IMG/VR virus record: IMGVR_UViG_3300042731_008775
Location: 1 to 25,545 of that record
Reading direction: 5' to 3' (one strand)
Source of the DNA: a virus
Length of the DNA stretch: 25,545 bases
Shown here one piece after another: positions 15,501-22,615 of the stretch (the first letter of the stretch is position 1; each line of letters opens with the position of its first letter). The notes beneath the pieces were generated by a model. It ran no database searches. It was given only the letters and a program-made list of their open reading frames with translations, and was not told the origin of the DNA. Position numbers and translations under genes: made by a program.

Positions 15501-17168
15501 TTTTTTCATTTTTGAACACTTCCTCATCTTTGGAAGTTTCAGTTTATAAGGAATTGACAAAAAGTCTTTTCTCTCAGGAGTAATCAGTCGATGTACCCCT
15601 GGTTTGAGGTTTTGCACCTCTACATAACCAACATACCTAATTTTAGGTTTTCCAGATCCTTGTCCTATAACTGTCTCTGTTAATACAGGATGTGTAGCAT
15701 TGGCATACAAATCCCTGTGCTTACTGCTTACACGGTATATTTTATCCTGACCATTGTGTTTTTTGTATATCACCTTTGCTTGCTTAAGCTCGTCGTCTTT
15801 ACCGTATGAATAAACAATATCACCCTTGTTGAGATCTCTAATATTCTTAACACCGTCGTCTGTCCAGATATGAGAGTCACCTTTTAGGCAAAGTTTGTAA
15901 ACCAATACGGCGTCCTCTAGGAGCATCAGTCTCTTCCAAATCCACCTTGCAGAATCAACGACCGACCAACCATACATTGATCCCCGATACTTCGATACGA
16001 GCCTCATATGTGTGACGCGCCAATCCTCAAAGGCCGAAATATCCTTCGTGTCATTGACACCGGCCCCACCCTTTAGTTGGAATTTCTTAAACTGTTCTGG
16101 AGTAAAGTCGATGTTATCAGAGAATGTCTGGATAAAACCGAGCAGATCCCCCTTGTTGTTTTCGATACGCCTCATGGACTGTGTTGGCAAGAAATTAATC
16201 CCAACGACCCCAGTATTGTCGCCACCAATGATCAATTCCTCATAGTCATTTCCCGTCTTGCATAGATTTCGCGTGATCTCCCAGATGTTATTTTCAATGT
16301 CCACACGATTCTCAAAGAGATCTGTCAGCTCGTCCTTGATGTTGTTGTCATCAGACTCCACCCAAAGTACCTTGCCCGTGGTGCTATCCTTTTGGGTTGC
16401 GTCATCTGCATAGATGTCCAGGGCTGAATTATGGACAACTATGCCATTACAAACGAAATTATGATATTTCGGAACACTTAAGTCATAGACATCTTCGTCA
16501 TAATCTAAATACTCAACACGAAGAACCATGTGATTTGCGCCATCAGAAAGTAAATCATGACATTCCATGTTACGCTTAATAATTCCACATGAAACACCAG
16601 AAGACGAGGGACTGACATGCCTTAATCGTCCAGGCATTAACATTTGTCCAACCTTTAGACTACCAGACGGTATATAATCTCCTGACTTTAGCATGAACAA
16701 GTGATCTTCTGTAGCCCTGACTACCTGCCCATTATCAATGATCACATTAACCATTCGCTTGCCATGTCCCTTTTTACCGGTAAGCCTAGCACCATCACAA
16801 TAGGAAGGAACAAGTGATTTTCTATCTTTATCGTAAGACAGAACATGAAAACTACCACCTAAACCTGCAAGATCTTTTATCTTTTGCCATCCCATGTGTA
16901 GTGTGAAAACATTACTATCACCAGATAAACAAGAGACCTCCGCGTATTCATCCATTCTTGCATAATCAAGTTGCCTCGACATCATCCCCTTATCGATGGT
17001 CAACATGCCATTCAGATCGGTATTTAGGATGTCAAGCGCCCCACCCATGTTTCCAAATTGGGCATTTCGCAGCAACTCGCGACTGGAGATTCCAAGTTCT
17101 GCCCTTTGATTGTCTCTCTGGAAAATATTACGGATAAAGGACATCCGACCAGATGAAAGCTTACTCAT
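12528..17168 (-). CDS. Portal protein, T4 gp20-like, with three inteins; 1546 aa precursor
   Basis: Forms the dodecameric vertex through which DNA enters and leaves the head. Removing three inteins (residues 80-247, 427-866, 982-1356) leaves 563 aa, close to T4 gp20 (524 aa). Restored signatures are those of gp20: SSALDIYADDATQ, LWVES, VYKLTRSPSRYAFYIDTG, DVQYFLYKLYAALKVPRAYMG and SRATLSQEDVRFARTVLRVQ. ATG 17168 (MSKLSSGR) overlaps the upstream stop and has GGAGAAAGG ahead of it, so it is preferred to the TTG at 17198. The C-terminus is Gly-rich then basic/acidic helical (EKRIEKIVRRELERPDSYLG). All three splice junctions have a Cys start and His-Asn end, with Ser, Thr and Ser as +1 residues. 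Confidence 0.93.
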   Translation of the reverse strand: MSKLSSGRMSFIRNIFQRDNQRAELGISSRELLRNAQFGNMGGALDILNTDLNGMLTIDKGMMSRQLDYARMDEYAEVSCLSGDSNVFTLHMGWQKIKDLAGLGGSFHVLSYDKDRKSLVPSYCDGARLTGKKGHGKRMVNVIIDNGQVVRATEDHLFMLKSGDYIPSGSLKVGQMLMPGRLRHVSPSSSGVSCGIIKRNMECHDLLSDGANHMVLRVEYLDYDEDVYDLSVPKYHNFVCNGIVVHNSALDIYADDATQKDSTTGKVLWVESDDNNIKDELTDLFENRVDIENNIWEITRNLCKTGNDYEELIIGGDNTGVVGINFLPTQSMRRIENNKGDLLGFIQTFSDNIDFTPEQFKKFQLKGGAGVNDTKDISAFEDWRVTHMRLVSKYRGSMYGWSVVDSARWIWKRLMLLEDAVLVYKLCLKGDSHIWTDDGVKNIRDLNKGDIVYSYGKDDELKQAKVIYKKHNGQDKIYRVSSKHRDLYANATHPVLTETVIGQGSGKPKIRYVGYVEVQNLKPGVHRLITPERKDFLSIPYKLKLPKMRKCSKMKKATSLNVGIRHLQDSCGVQSNLIKDFLDGKYILNTNAANRILLENGSSDYDMETWDDFGGRRRHNIPDYVTPDFARLFGFLLGDGFVSERESIKDGSKCFVREVGFAAGDKKDVNDKYRELLELFFGESSFSVGRRSVHSCVGRVSISSKPLYDFMIMNGFVTGAHSKRVPKWIFQSSYAIRSAFIDGFVDADGWRAQGGVSENRGRVSHDRCSIELCNKELVGDIRDLVMQMGLCVTRISCRTRSGGMQILNNGHVLSDRESYSISWSMNRQPMSEVVNSVELVDTDDIWDIGVDSEEHNFVADGVVVHNTRSPSRYAFYIDTGKAPRREAERIVQEAMHRLKKKKFIDPKSGKLNLRANPMSMDQDFFLAMRDGRESTRVESLAGPSYQQVDDVQYFLYKLYAALKVPRAYMGYDENQPSRATLCLAGDTKVPLLDGTEPTIAELSKRDDPFWVYSVDDQNNIVPGLARNARLTRRQAETVEVELDNGEVLTCTPDHPIMMRDGHYEEAGNLKAGDSVMPLYRRDSIGNMSGYEEVYDPGDDNWRFTHRMVTDSLFDGVGNGSVRHHVNFHKCDNRPENLKIMGIHEHIRLHARHAEKTLMRPDVVDKKIKAQKEWLKTDEGKAVIQKNLFNRGEGSKFQRVMRSEAYRKKHSDLMRARHSDPSDGINKYRSSDRYMDVCNEHSLRMTGEGNPRFISGTSFEELVNVARSYRCRSLVELSKWTGWGISVIYRVLSDTGVKYKDFADKYMASSKFRDSANRRWHNHKVVSVRPGPVIDTYDLTVDGYHNFAVQAGVIVHNSQEDVRFARTVLRVQREVVNGMRRIAKVNLAAKRIDPAAVKFDIRMTVPSSIFELGQMEALRTRAELASSMERHVSHHWLLKNIYRLSDDEIESIMMQKKKDAGGEGGAPGGMGFESVSGRIIRPQFGRITRPLTERDLFDGNPEDEKRIEKIVRRELERPDSYLGRSMRETGNLLRELAATIRSTSRSV
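13101..14225 (-). mobile_element. Portal intein 3, 375 aa, HNH endonuclease type
   Basis: Portal residues 982-1356 (chosen start). It begins CLAGDTKVPLLDG, has block B TCTPDHPIMMRDGHY, and ends TYDLTVDGYHNFAVQAGVIV-HN before Ser+1 (SQEDVRFA). The inserted nuclease has an intact-looking HNH core: RHHVNFHKCDNRPENLKIM, then HEHIRLH. It is followed by Lys-rich NUMOD-like and helix-turn-helix-like segments (SLVELSKWTGWGISVIYRVL). It interrupts the conserved SRATL-SQED helix of gp20-type portals. Its N-terminal splicing domain closely resembles the mini-intein in TerL. Confidence 0.92.
14571..15890 (-). mobile_element. Portal intein 2, 440 aa, LAGLIDADG type
   Basis: Portal residues 427-866. It begins CLKGDSHIWTDDG, has block B NATHPVLT, and ends IWDIGVDSEEHNFVADGVVV-HN with Thr as the +1 residue. 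Two good LAGLIDADG motifs (RLFGFLLGDGFV and AFIDGFVDADGW) with both catalytic Asp indicate a potentially active endonuclease. It splits the VYKL-TRSPSRYAFYIDTG signature of the portal. A long linker (about residues 100-215 of the intein) before the endonuclease contains a possible helix-turn-helix (VQSNLIKDFLDG). Confidence 0.93.
16428..16931 (-). mobile_element. Portal intein 1, 168 aa mini-intein
   Basis: Portal residues 80-247. It begins CLSGDSNVFTLHMGWQKIKD, has block B RATEDHLFMLKSGDYI, and ends VYDLSVPKYHNFVCNGIVV-HN before Ser+1 (SALDIYADD). There is no LAGLIDADG or complete HNH motif. The length matches a splicing-only intein. A short Cys/His-containing stretch before block F (GIIKRNMECHDLLSDGANHM) occupies the usual endonuclease position and may be a remnant. 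Confidence 0.93.
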
Positions 17169-18075
17169 TGAATTGACCTTTCTCCGGGGCAACATCAACG
17201 AAGCCCTGAAGTGCTTGACTGGCCTGCTCCATTATGTCTGCAGCACCAGTGGCGTCCATATCATCATCAACAATATCCAACATTCCAGGAATAACCTTCT
17301 GTGCAAGTTCATCCTTTGGAGATGGTTTTTCTCCCATAACCATCACCTGAGACATAAGATTGTCAATACTGTTAGGATTCGACGCCGGATATTTCCTTGT
17401 TGACTTCTGAACCTCTTCAAAAACATCATCCATGCCAGGTGGAACAGTGTCATCCACCTCCTCTTCAGGATCTTCCAATTCATCATCATCGTCATCATCA
17501 TCATCATCTTCGGCATCTAAATCAAGATCATCAACCCATCTGTGAAAATCCTCAATCTCACTTAGGCTCATACCGGATGGTTTCCTATCACTGTCGACGA
17601 GCTGATCAGCAGCCTCGGAGGGTACCCGGTATTCCAGGAAAAAGGCATGAAGTGAGGAGGCGGACATAAAACCAGAATCCCTTAATTCCTGCAATGATGG
17701 ACCACCACTATTGGCCAATATGGTATCCACATCATGGGACCACTCGCGAAATGTTCTGGACTCCACTCGATTCGCTTCTGTGGTTTCAATGTCGCTCAAG
17801 AAACGCTGTACAGCCTCATCAAGCGAATCCGTCTGAGAATACAAGTTCCGGAGCGGATACCCAAGGATGAGTTCTTCCATACTCTTCCCTGTGACACTCT
17901 CCACCTCGTCCAGGAACCCACGTCGCCATTCCTCAAATCGCTGGTCGTCATCTTCGGTTTCAAACTCGGAAACACTTACATCCTCCTGAATATTCAAGGA
18001 TTCATCATCATCACGATGATTGACACGCGACATAACATCATAAATCAAGCTGAAAACATCAGAACTACCGCTCAT
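17161..18075 (-). CDS. Acidic hypothetical protein between TerL and portal, 304 aa
   Basis: GGAG seven bases before ATG 18075 fixes the start. The in-frame TTG two codons earlier lies too close to it. The protein is strongly acidic overall, with a run of nine Asp in residues about 190-205 encoded by a GAT-rich repeat, surrounded by helical segments (RFEEWRRGFLDEVESVTGKS, SLHAFFLEYRVPSEAADQL). No domain recognised. Its last bases overlap the portal start. The location between terminase and portal suggests packaging or portal-assembly function, for example a DNA-mimic or chaperone. That is inference. Confidence 0.7.
   Translation of the reverse strand: MSGSSDVFSLIYDVMSRVNHRDDDESLNIQEDVSVSEFETEDDDQRFEEWRRGFLDEVESVTGKSMEELILGYPLRNLYSQTDSLDEAVQRFLSDIETTEANRVESRTFREWSHDVDTILANSGGPSLQELRDSGFMSASSLHAFFLEYRVPSEAADQLVDSDRKPSGMSLSEIEDFHRWVDDLDLDAEDDDDDDDDDELEDPEEEVDDTVPPGMDDVFEEVQKSTRKYPASNPNSIDNLMSQVMVMGEKPSPKDELAQKVIPGMLDIVDDDMDATGAADIMEQASQALQGFVDVAPEKGQFNE
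17480..17508. repeat. GAT-type trinucleotide repeat encoding an Asp run
   Basis: The plus strand reads TCATCATCATCGTCATCATC and continues, a near-perfect trinucleotide repeat within the acidic gene. Read on the minus strand it gives consecutive Asp codons. Such repeats can change length by slippage and so alter the acidic tract. Confidence 0.7.
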
Positions 18076-18163
18076 ATTCAATCTCCATTTTCCTATGCAT
18101 TGTCAAAAGAAAACACATTACCATACCACTCTACTCCGCTCCTGTAGAAATGCAAACAATGCT
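18076..18163. other. 88-base gap after the terminase gene
   Basis: Minus-strand reading shows the ribosome site of the acidic gene and a TTGACA at about 18103-18098 with no acceptable -10 element 16-18 bases downstream. A 20-codon ATG frame overlaps the next start but lacks a well-spaced ribosome site. No terminator hairpin is visible, so read-through from the terminase gene is likely. Confidence 0.4.
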
Positions 18164-21100
18164 CTAACCGAGGAAGAAAATCGGATCCTCATCGTGTTTC
18201 ACCTCAACAGGAGCCTTTTCTCCAGATTTATGCATGGTACTCCGAATCCACTCCGAATCTTCCTCAGTCCGATCTTGGTACTCACTTATACCAGGGGAAA
18301 TGTCACCAAGCATGGTTTGCCTGGTCGTCAACGTGTAAATGACTCCGCAGAATGCATCAGCAACGTCTTTTGAGTTATGAACAAAAACCCCAGACGACAA
18401 AGCAAAATTATGATAATCATCCACTTCTAAGTCATAAACCCTTACCGGGTTATCAAGTTTTACCGGCATCACATATCTAACTTTGTAATTGTAACCACCA
18501 TTCACTGGCCAAACCCTATTAATTGGCATAAGCCTATCAATCCCAGGGACTAAATCTTTTGCCATCTTGTATGTTCCATCTCTCAACATCCAAAGATGTT
18601 CTGGAGTACACCTTTCTACAGCTCCACTATCCAATATTATATCAACAAGTTCATCAACTTCTTTTGTGAATCTACCACGAGCAACACCAGGTACTATCAT
18701 CCCATCTTCAGTGCACGAATACACCTCAACTTCCTTGCCTTCAAGTTGCCTAATCTCTGGACATGTACCATCTAATAATGGGATACAAGTCTCACCGACA
18801 AAACACCCATTTGGAGGGTGGTCGATCTTCACCTTTGCCATATCGTTTCTTTTTAGTTTCTCCAACTCCCCCAATAGGATGGGATAGGAATACACACTGA
18901 CGCGACCCTCGTAGATTGCCGTCTTGCAATCCGTGTATGGCTCCACAGTTTTGTCGACCGAAATAATCTCTCCGTCAATCCCATGCTTGCCAAGCTCCTG
19001 GAGCATTGAGTGTCCCTGAAAACTATCCATCGCTGCAAAGGTGATAGAATAACCATGTCTCTGGAAATCGTATATCAACCCACGAACCTCACCGAAATCA
19101 ATCTCTTTACCCGGCGCCGGGACAACACGAATGACAAGGTCGATCTCAATCATGGGAAGGGATTCTGTGAATTCCTCGCCGGTTTTACGTCTCCGGGAGA
19201 GCTGTATGTAGTCGACAACATGCCCAATCGCGATCCCTGTTGGGTCCTGGACGCCACGACTCAAGTCGATATGCACGAAACGCTGAGCATCAGGATGTCG
19301 TCTGGGGCGGACCACCTCTTCATATCTGCCGGGACCAAGCCGTCGCCTGTATTTCTTTGTAATGGCCTTCCAGTTAATGTCCAGGGGCTCATCTTGCACC
19401 CATTCCGTCAAGCGTGTCGGCAGGACCAGAGTGTCATCAACCATCTCATACAGTCGTCCACGCATCTGGAAAAACGGCATCACACTCACTGTAGTGATAC
19501 CAGAAATATCACGAATAGAGTCCTCGATATTACTCTCAAAGTCCTTCTTGAAATTCATGGGCACACGGATGAACCGACAGCCATTCTTCTCTAATTTTAC
19601 TCTTCCGGATCTACCAAGATCCTGGTACTCCTTTCTGGATAGAATCTTGTGAGGAATCCTCTCATTGCCTACACGGACCCAGAATCGTTGCTTTGAAAAC
19701 TGATCAGCAGGTTTGACTTCGTATTGTGCATAATCGCGACAAAACACCATCGGATCAGTCGAAGCCTCTCCGATGCGCCTATTCGTGAAACTATCCGAAG
19801 ATTTCGCCGATGATGTCATGAAGAGCTTACCTGGCAATACTCCGGCCCGATCAAAGCGACTCTTCATACGTCGAATAATATTGGTGTGCAACAGCTCTAT
19901 TACGGACTTCTCACCCGTCGCAAGCTCCTTGTCCTTTAGGATCGACCCACCATCGATAAAATCAGTCTCGTCGATAATGCCACCAAAAACATTTCGACCA
20001 AGCGTTCTAGCCGACTTCGCTGACGCTGCAATAATCTCAATATTTTTCTTCTCAAATTTCATGGATGAATCTTTGATTTTCAATCCCATCTTTTTGAAGA
20101 ATGGACTGATTTCGATCTTATTCTTCAGCCCACCAAAGGTGACGTTTCTCGCTAGGTAGTCATCGCGGTTGAAACACACTAGAATTATTTCGGATCCCTC
20201 CATCAAGCCAAAAGAGGCCTGAGGATCGCGCAACATACAAATTTGATAAAAGGTGTATGCCAGGCCGAACTCAGCCATTGTCGAGTTGTGGAGAATAATC
20301 CCGTTGGATACAAAGTTCTCTGTACCAGGTACTGTAATATCATATACCGGACTAATAACAGAATCTTCAGAAAACGACTCCAGTCTATCCCAAAAGACAT
20401 CAGTCCACCACGAACACCAATCTGGCAAACCATACTTATCTTTGATTTCAACGAGCTTATCCATACCCATATGATGCCCATTTGGAAGCCTATATTTTTC
20501 CCTCCACTCCCGCCATGGTATTCCAATCTCATCGCGAATCTTAATACTGATACTATTTGTTACAGGTGTGACGTCAACGTTTGAATTCCGTTTCTTGCTT
20601 TTTGCTAGTTCATATAACTTCTTGCATGCATCTTCATTACCAAGCAAGAAACCAACCTTTTCAAAAAAACGAATCTTCTCTCTAGATGAAGATATAAGCA
20701 GCCGCCAAGCAATAGAATGTTTTTTGATACCATTATTTATCCATGTAGTCGGCTTTTCTCTAACCCTTGAATGAATACCTAGACGAAGAAGAAGATGTTG
20801 TATATCGCGAATCAGCCCTTCATTAGCAAGAGTCAATTCAATTTCTATTTTGCTAACATGTCCATCACACGCAAAAAAACGATTCAAAAACAAGGCATTT
20901 TGTCTGTCCGTCAATCCATAAAACTCAGAAGGTATACGCTTATCAATGGATTTTTCAGAACCAATATTGTATTTTTTTCTTATCCACTGCGTCTGTTTTG
21001 AATACAAATGCTCTGTTTTATTTTTTATCTTCCTCAACGTACATGTATCTATTGAACCAGATAAAAAATCAGATACAGCTCTAAATCTACCAAGAATTAC

Positions 21101-21892
21101 TTGGCTTTCTTTTGTAAATGTCCAGTTTCCAAAACTGCCATCTGCACACATAAACGCAATAAATTCAACCTCTTCATCAGGAATATTAAAAAACTTTTCA
21201 GGTGGTGGAAGCCATCGTGCTGTTGCCACCAAGTCTCCGATTGAAATGTCTCGTATCGCAGAGTACCCACCTGGCGTCAAAAATGGATGATCCGCTGAGC
21301 AACGTATTTTCTTTCCACTTTTCAACAAGCAATCACCAAGTCTTTTATACCCACTCATGTAAGCTTCAGATTTAATCGGCACAACTGCATGCTCGGAATG
21401 GTCATATGAACCAACTGTAATACTTCCACCAGCCATATCGCCAATAGTACAACGCTTACCATTGGATAAATCATGTAATTCCGAGTACTTGCAACAACTC
21501 TTCCCGGTTCCGATCCCACCGGTAATGATGACCTCGTTGTATGGCCTTGAGTACAACTCATTCAAATCCTTGAGCCACTGATCATAAAGTGACCTACCAG
21601 TGTTCCCCATGTACTCATCAGAACGGATAAAATGATCGACCGGAACAATCTCTCTCTCAAAGTGCATATTCGCGAGGTTGCGATAAAGACCCGAGAGATT
21701 TTCAATATCCATGGGGGATTCCGGTGGGCTCTCTTCCACTTGATCCCCTGCCACCATGAGTTCGTCCAGTATTTGTATGAGATATTTGCGCTCATCGTGG
21801 GTCAATGTAGACATACGGAGGCGCAAATCCTCTTGCAACTCCCTCTTTGTCACCTTGGATTTATGCTTCCCCGTTTTCGTCTCAATAATCAT
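18164..21892 (-). CDS. terL: Terminase large subunit (TerL) with two inteins; 1242 aa precursor
   Basis: ATP-driven motor and nuclease that pumps DNA into the prohead. Removing inteins 133-536 and 1030-1173 leaves 694 aa. The ATPase domain has Walker A GGIGTGKS (125-132, completed by Ser537 after splicing), Walker B FGGIIDETDF (D641, E642) and motif III LFMTSSAKSSD (about 690-700). The RNase H-like nuclease has Asp in FVHIDLSRG (876), AAMDSF (956) and SKDVADAF (1176/1179). The start overlaps the upstream stop (TAATG). The spliced length is larger than the usual 450-610 aa, with extra N-terminal residues and a C-terminal tail. Both inteins sit at catalytic motifs. Confidence 0.95.
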   Translation of the reverse strand: MIIETKTGKHKSKVTKRELQEDLRLRMSTLTHDERKYLIQILDELMVAGDQVEESPPESPMDIENLSGLYRNLANMHFEREIVPVDHFIRSDEYMGNTGRSLYDQWLKDLNELYSRPYNEVIITGGIGTGKSCCKYSELHDLSNGKRCTIGDMAGGSITVGSYDHSEHAVVPIKSEAYMSGYKRLGDCLLKSGKKIRCSADHPFLTPGGYSAIRDISIGDLVATARWLPPPEKFFNIPDEEVEFIAFMCADGSFGNWTFTKESQVILGRFRAVSDFLSGSIDTCTLRKIKNKTEHLYSKQTQWIRKKYNIGSEKSIDKRIPSEFYGLTDRQNALFLNRFFACDGHVSKIEIELTLANEGLIRDIQHLLLRLGIHSRVREKPTTWINNGIKKHSIAWRLLISSSREKIRFFEKVGFLLGNEDACKKLYELAKSKKRNSNVDVTPVTNSISIKIRDEIGIPWREWREKYRLPNGHHMGMDKLVEIKDKYGLPDWCSWWTDVFWDRLESFSEDSVISPVYDITVPGTENFVSNGIILHNSTMAEFGLAYTFYQICMLRDPQASFGLMEGSEIILVCFNRDDYLARNVTFGGLKNKIEISPFFKKMGLKIKDSSMKFEKKNIEIIAASAKSARTLGRNVFGGIIDETDFIDGGSILKDKELATGEKSVIELLHTNIIRRMKSRFDRAGVLPGKLFMTSSAKSSDSFTNRRIGEASTDPMVFCRDYAQYEVKPADQFSKQRFWVRVGNERIPHKILSRKEYQDLGRSGRVKLEKNGCRFIRVPMNFKKDFESNIEDSIRDISGITTVSVMPFFQMRGRLYEMVDDTLVLPTRLTEWVQDEPLDINWKAITKKYRRRLGPGRYEEVVRPRRHPDAQRFVHIDLSRGVQDPTGIAIGHVVDYIQLSRRRKTGEEFTESLPMIEIDLVIRVVPAPGKEIDFGEVRGLIYDFQRHGYSITFAAMDSFQGHSMLQELGKHGIDGEIISVDKTVEPYTDCKTAIYEGRVSVYSYPILLGELEKLKRNDMAKVKIDHPPNGCFVGETCIPLLDGTCPEIRQLEGKEVEVYSCTEDGMIVPGVARGRFTKEVDELVDIILDSGAVERCTPEHLWMLRDGTYKMAKDLVPGIDRLMPINRVWPVNGGYNYKVRYVMPVKLDNPVRVYDLEVDDYHNFALSSGVFVHNSKDVADAFCGVIYTLTTRQTMLGDISPGISEYQDRTEEDSEWIRSTMHKSGEKAPVEVKHDEDPIFFLG
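18374..18805 (-). mobile_element. TerL intein 2, 144 aa mini-intein
   Basis: Residues 1030-1173. It begins CFVGETCIPLLDG, has block B ERCTPEHLWMLRDGTY, and ends RVYDLEVDDYHNFALSSGVFV-HN before Ser+1. The flanks DHPPNG and SKDVADAF join to the standard TerL nuclease motif that carries the last metal-binding Asp. No endonuclease motif is present, and the size is near the minimum for an intein. Its N-terminal splicing region resembles portal intein 3 (shared PLLDGT, IVPG-AR, CTP-H--M-RDG-Y). Confidence 0.93.
20285..21496 (-). mobile_element. TerL intein 1, 404 aa, LAGLIDADG type, in the P-loop
   Basis: Residues 133-536. It has block A CCKYSELHDLSNG, block B IRCSADHPFLTPGGY, and end VYDITVPGTENFVSNGIIL-HN before Ser+1 (STMAEFGLAY). 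The endonuclease motifs are EFIAFMCADGSF and LFLNRFFACDGHV, both with Asp. The N-terminal boundary could be Cys133 or Cys134, or even Ser132, which would give a textbook GKST. The spacing from first Cys to the block-A Gly matches the other inteins here best with Cys133, giving GKS-STMAEF. A sampled line (20941-21000) is 30% G+C by hand count, against 43% at 21601-21660 in TerL. Confidence 0.93.
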
Positions 21893-22614
21893 TACTGTGC
21901 CTTACGCTCGCCCTCTTCCTCGATGACATGAAGGTGTTTCTTCTTTTTTCTACGAGCTTTCTTTCCCTTTTCATGATCGAGAGAGATAACATCGTCGAAC
22001 ATGTCCGGGTTTTTGGTTATTAACTCAGCAATTCCAAGAAGCTTCTGCCTGGATTCAGGATTTGTAATCACCTTTTCCATGTCAACTGGACCCTTGAATG
22101 ATGATCTATGTCGTGCCCCCGTATCAGACTCGGCATCCAGCATGTCAAACTCTTTGTACATAGACACAAGATCCTTTGCCATTCTAGACGATGCCATGTA
22201 CTCCTTCACGGTTGTCGGAAAGAGCTTGCGAAGTGTCATCTCTGTTTCCGTCTCCATAGAGATACGGTCACGCATTGCAAAGAATTGATCACGTAGCACT
22301 AGCGCGACAGAGGCCGGATTCTCCTTCGTAAGATCATCAACCAATCCAGCGGAAGACTCTGTCGATACGGTCTGGTCACTAAGAACATACCTCTTGTATC
22401 TCATCAGCGCGTGGCATAGCCCTTTTCGACTGACATGGGTGGCCTCATTGCGACCATGGATGAACGTGGCTATATCTCGAACCATAGCCCCAGATTGGAC
22501 CATGTCGTGAACCTCCTCGAAGCACTCCAGATCCCCAAGAAAACCAGCCGGATCAAAATCCCGTATATTTCTCCTTGACCTCTCTCTTGCAATTTTTCGC
22601 TCATCTTTATCCAT
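21892..22614 (-). CDS. Putative terminase small subunit, 240 aa
   Basis: GGAGG lies six bases before the ATG, and the stop overlaps the TerL start, so the two are translationally coupled. The predicted content is almost all helix. An N-terminal helix-turn-helix-like stretch at about residues 34-70 (EVHDMVQSGAMVRDIATFIH, then VSRKGLCHALMRYKRY) would fit DNA recognition. A central helical region could serve for oligomerisation, and the C-terminus is very basic (KGKKARRKKKKHLHV). These features and the place directly before TerL fit a small terminase subunit. No diagnostic motif exists for the family, so confidence in the role is moderate. Confidence 0.6.
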   Translation of the reverse strand: MDKDERKIARERSRRNIRDFDPAGFLGDLECFEEVHDMVQSGAMVRDIATFIHGRNEATHVSRKGLCHALMRYKRYVLSDQTVSTESSAGLVDDLTKENPASVALVLRDQFFAMRDRISMETETEMTLRKLFPTTVKEYMASSRMAKDLVSMYKEFDMLDAESDTGARHRSSFKGPVDMEKVITNPESRQKLLGIAELITKNPDMFDDVISLDHEKGKKARRKKKKHLHVIEEEGERKAQ

Positions 22615-22615
22615 T

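Noticed and set aside
16428-16931. HNH endonuclease in portal intein 1
   Set aside because: Only scattered Cys and His residues are present before block F. There is no recognisable HNH core, so it is described as a mini-intein with a possible remnant.
18076-18140. 20-codon ORF and a TTGACA between terminase and the acidic gene
   Set aside because: No -10 element at proper distance and no well-spaced ribosome site. The ORF overlaps the next start only by chance reading.
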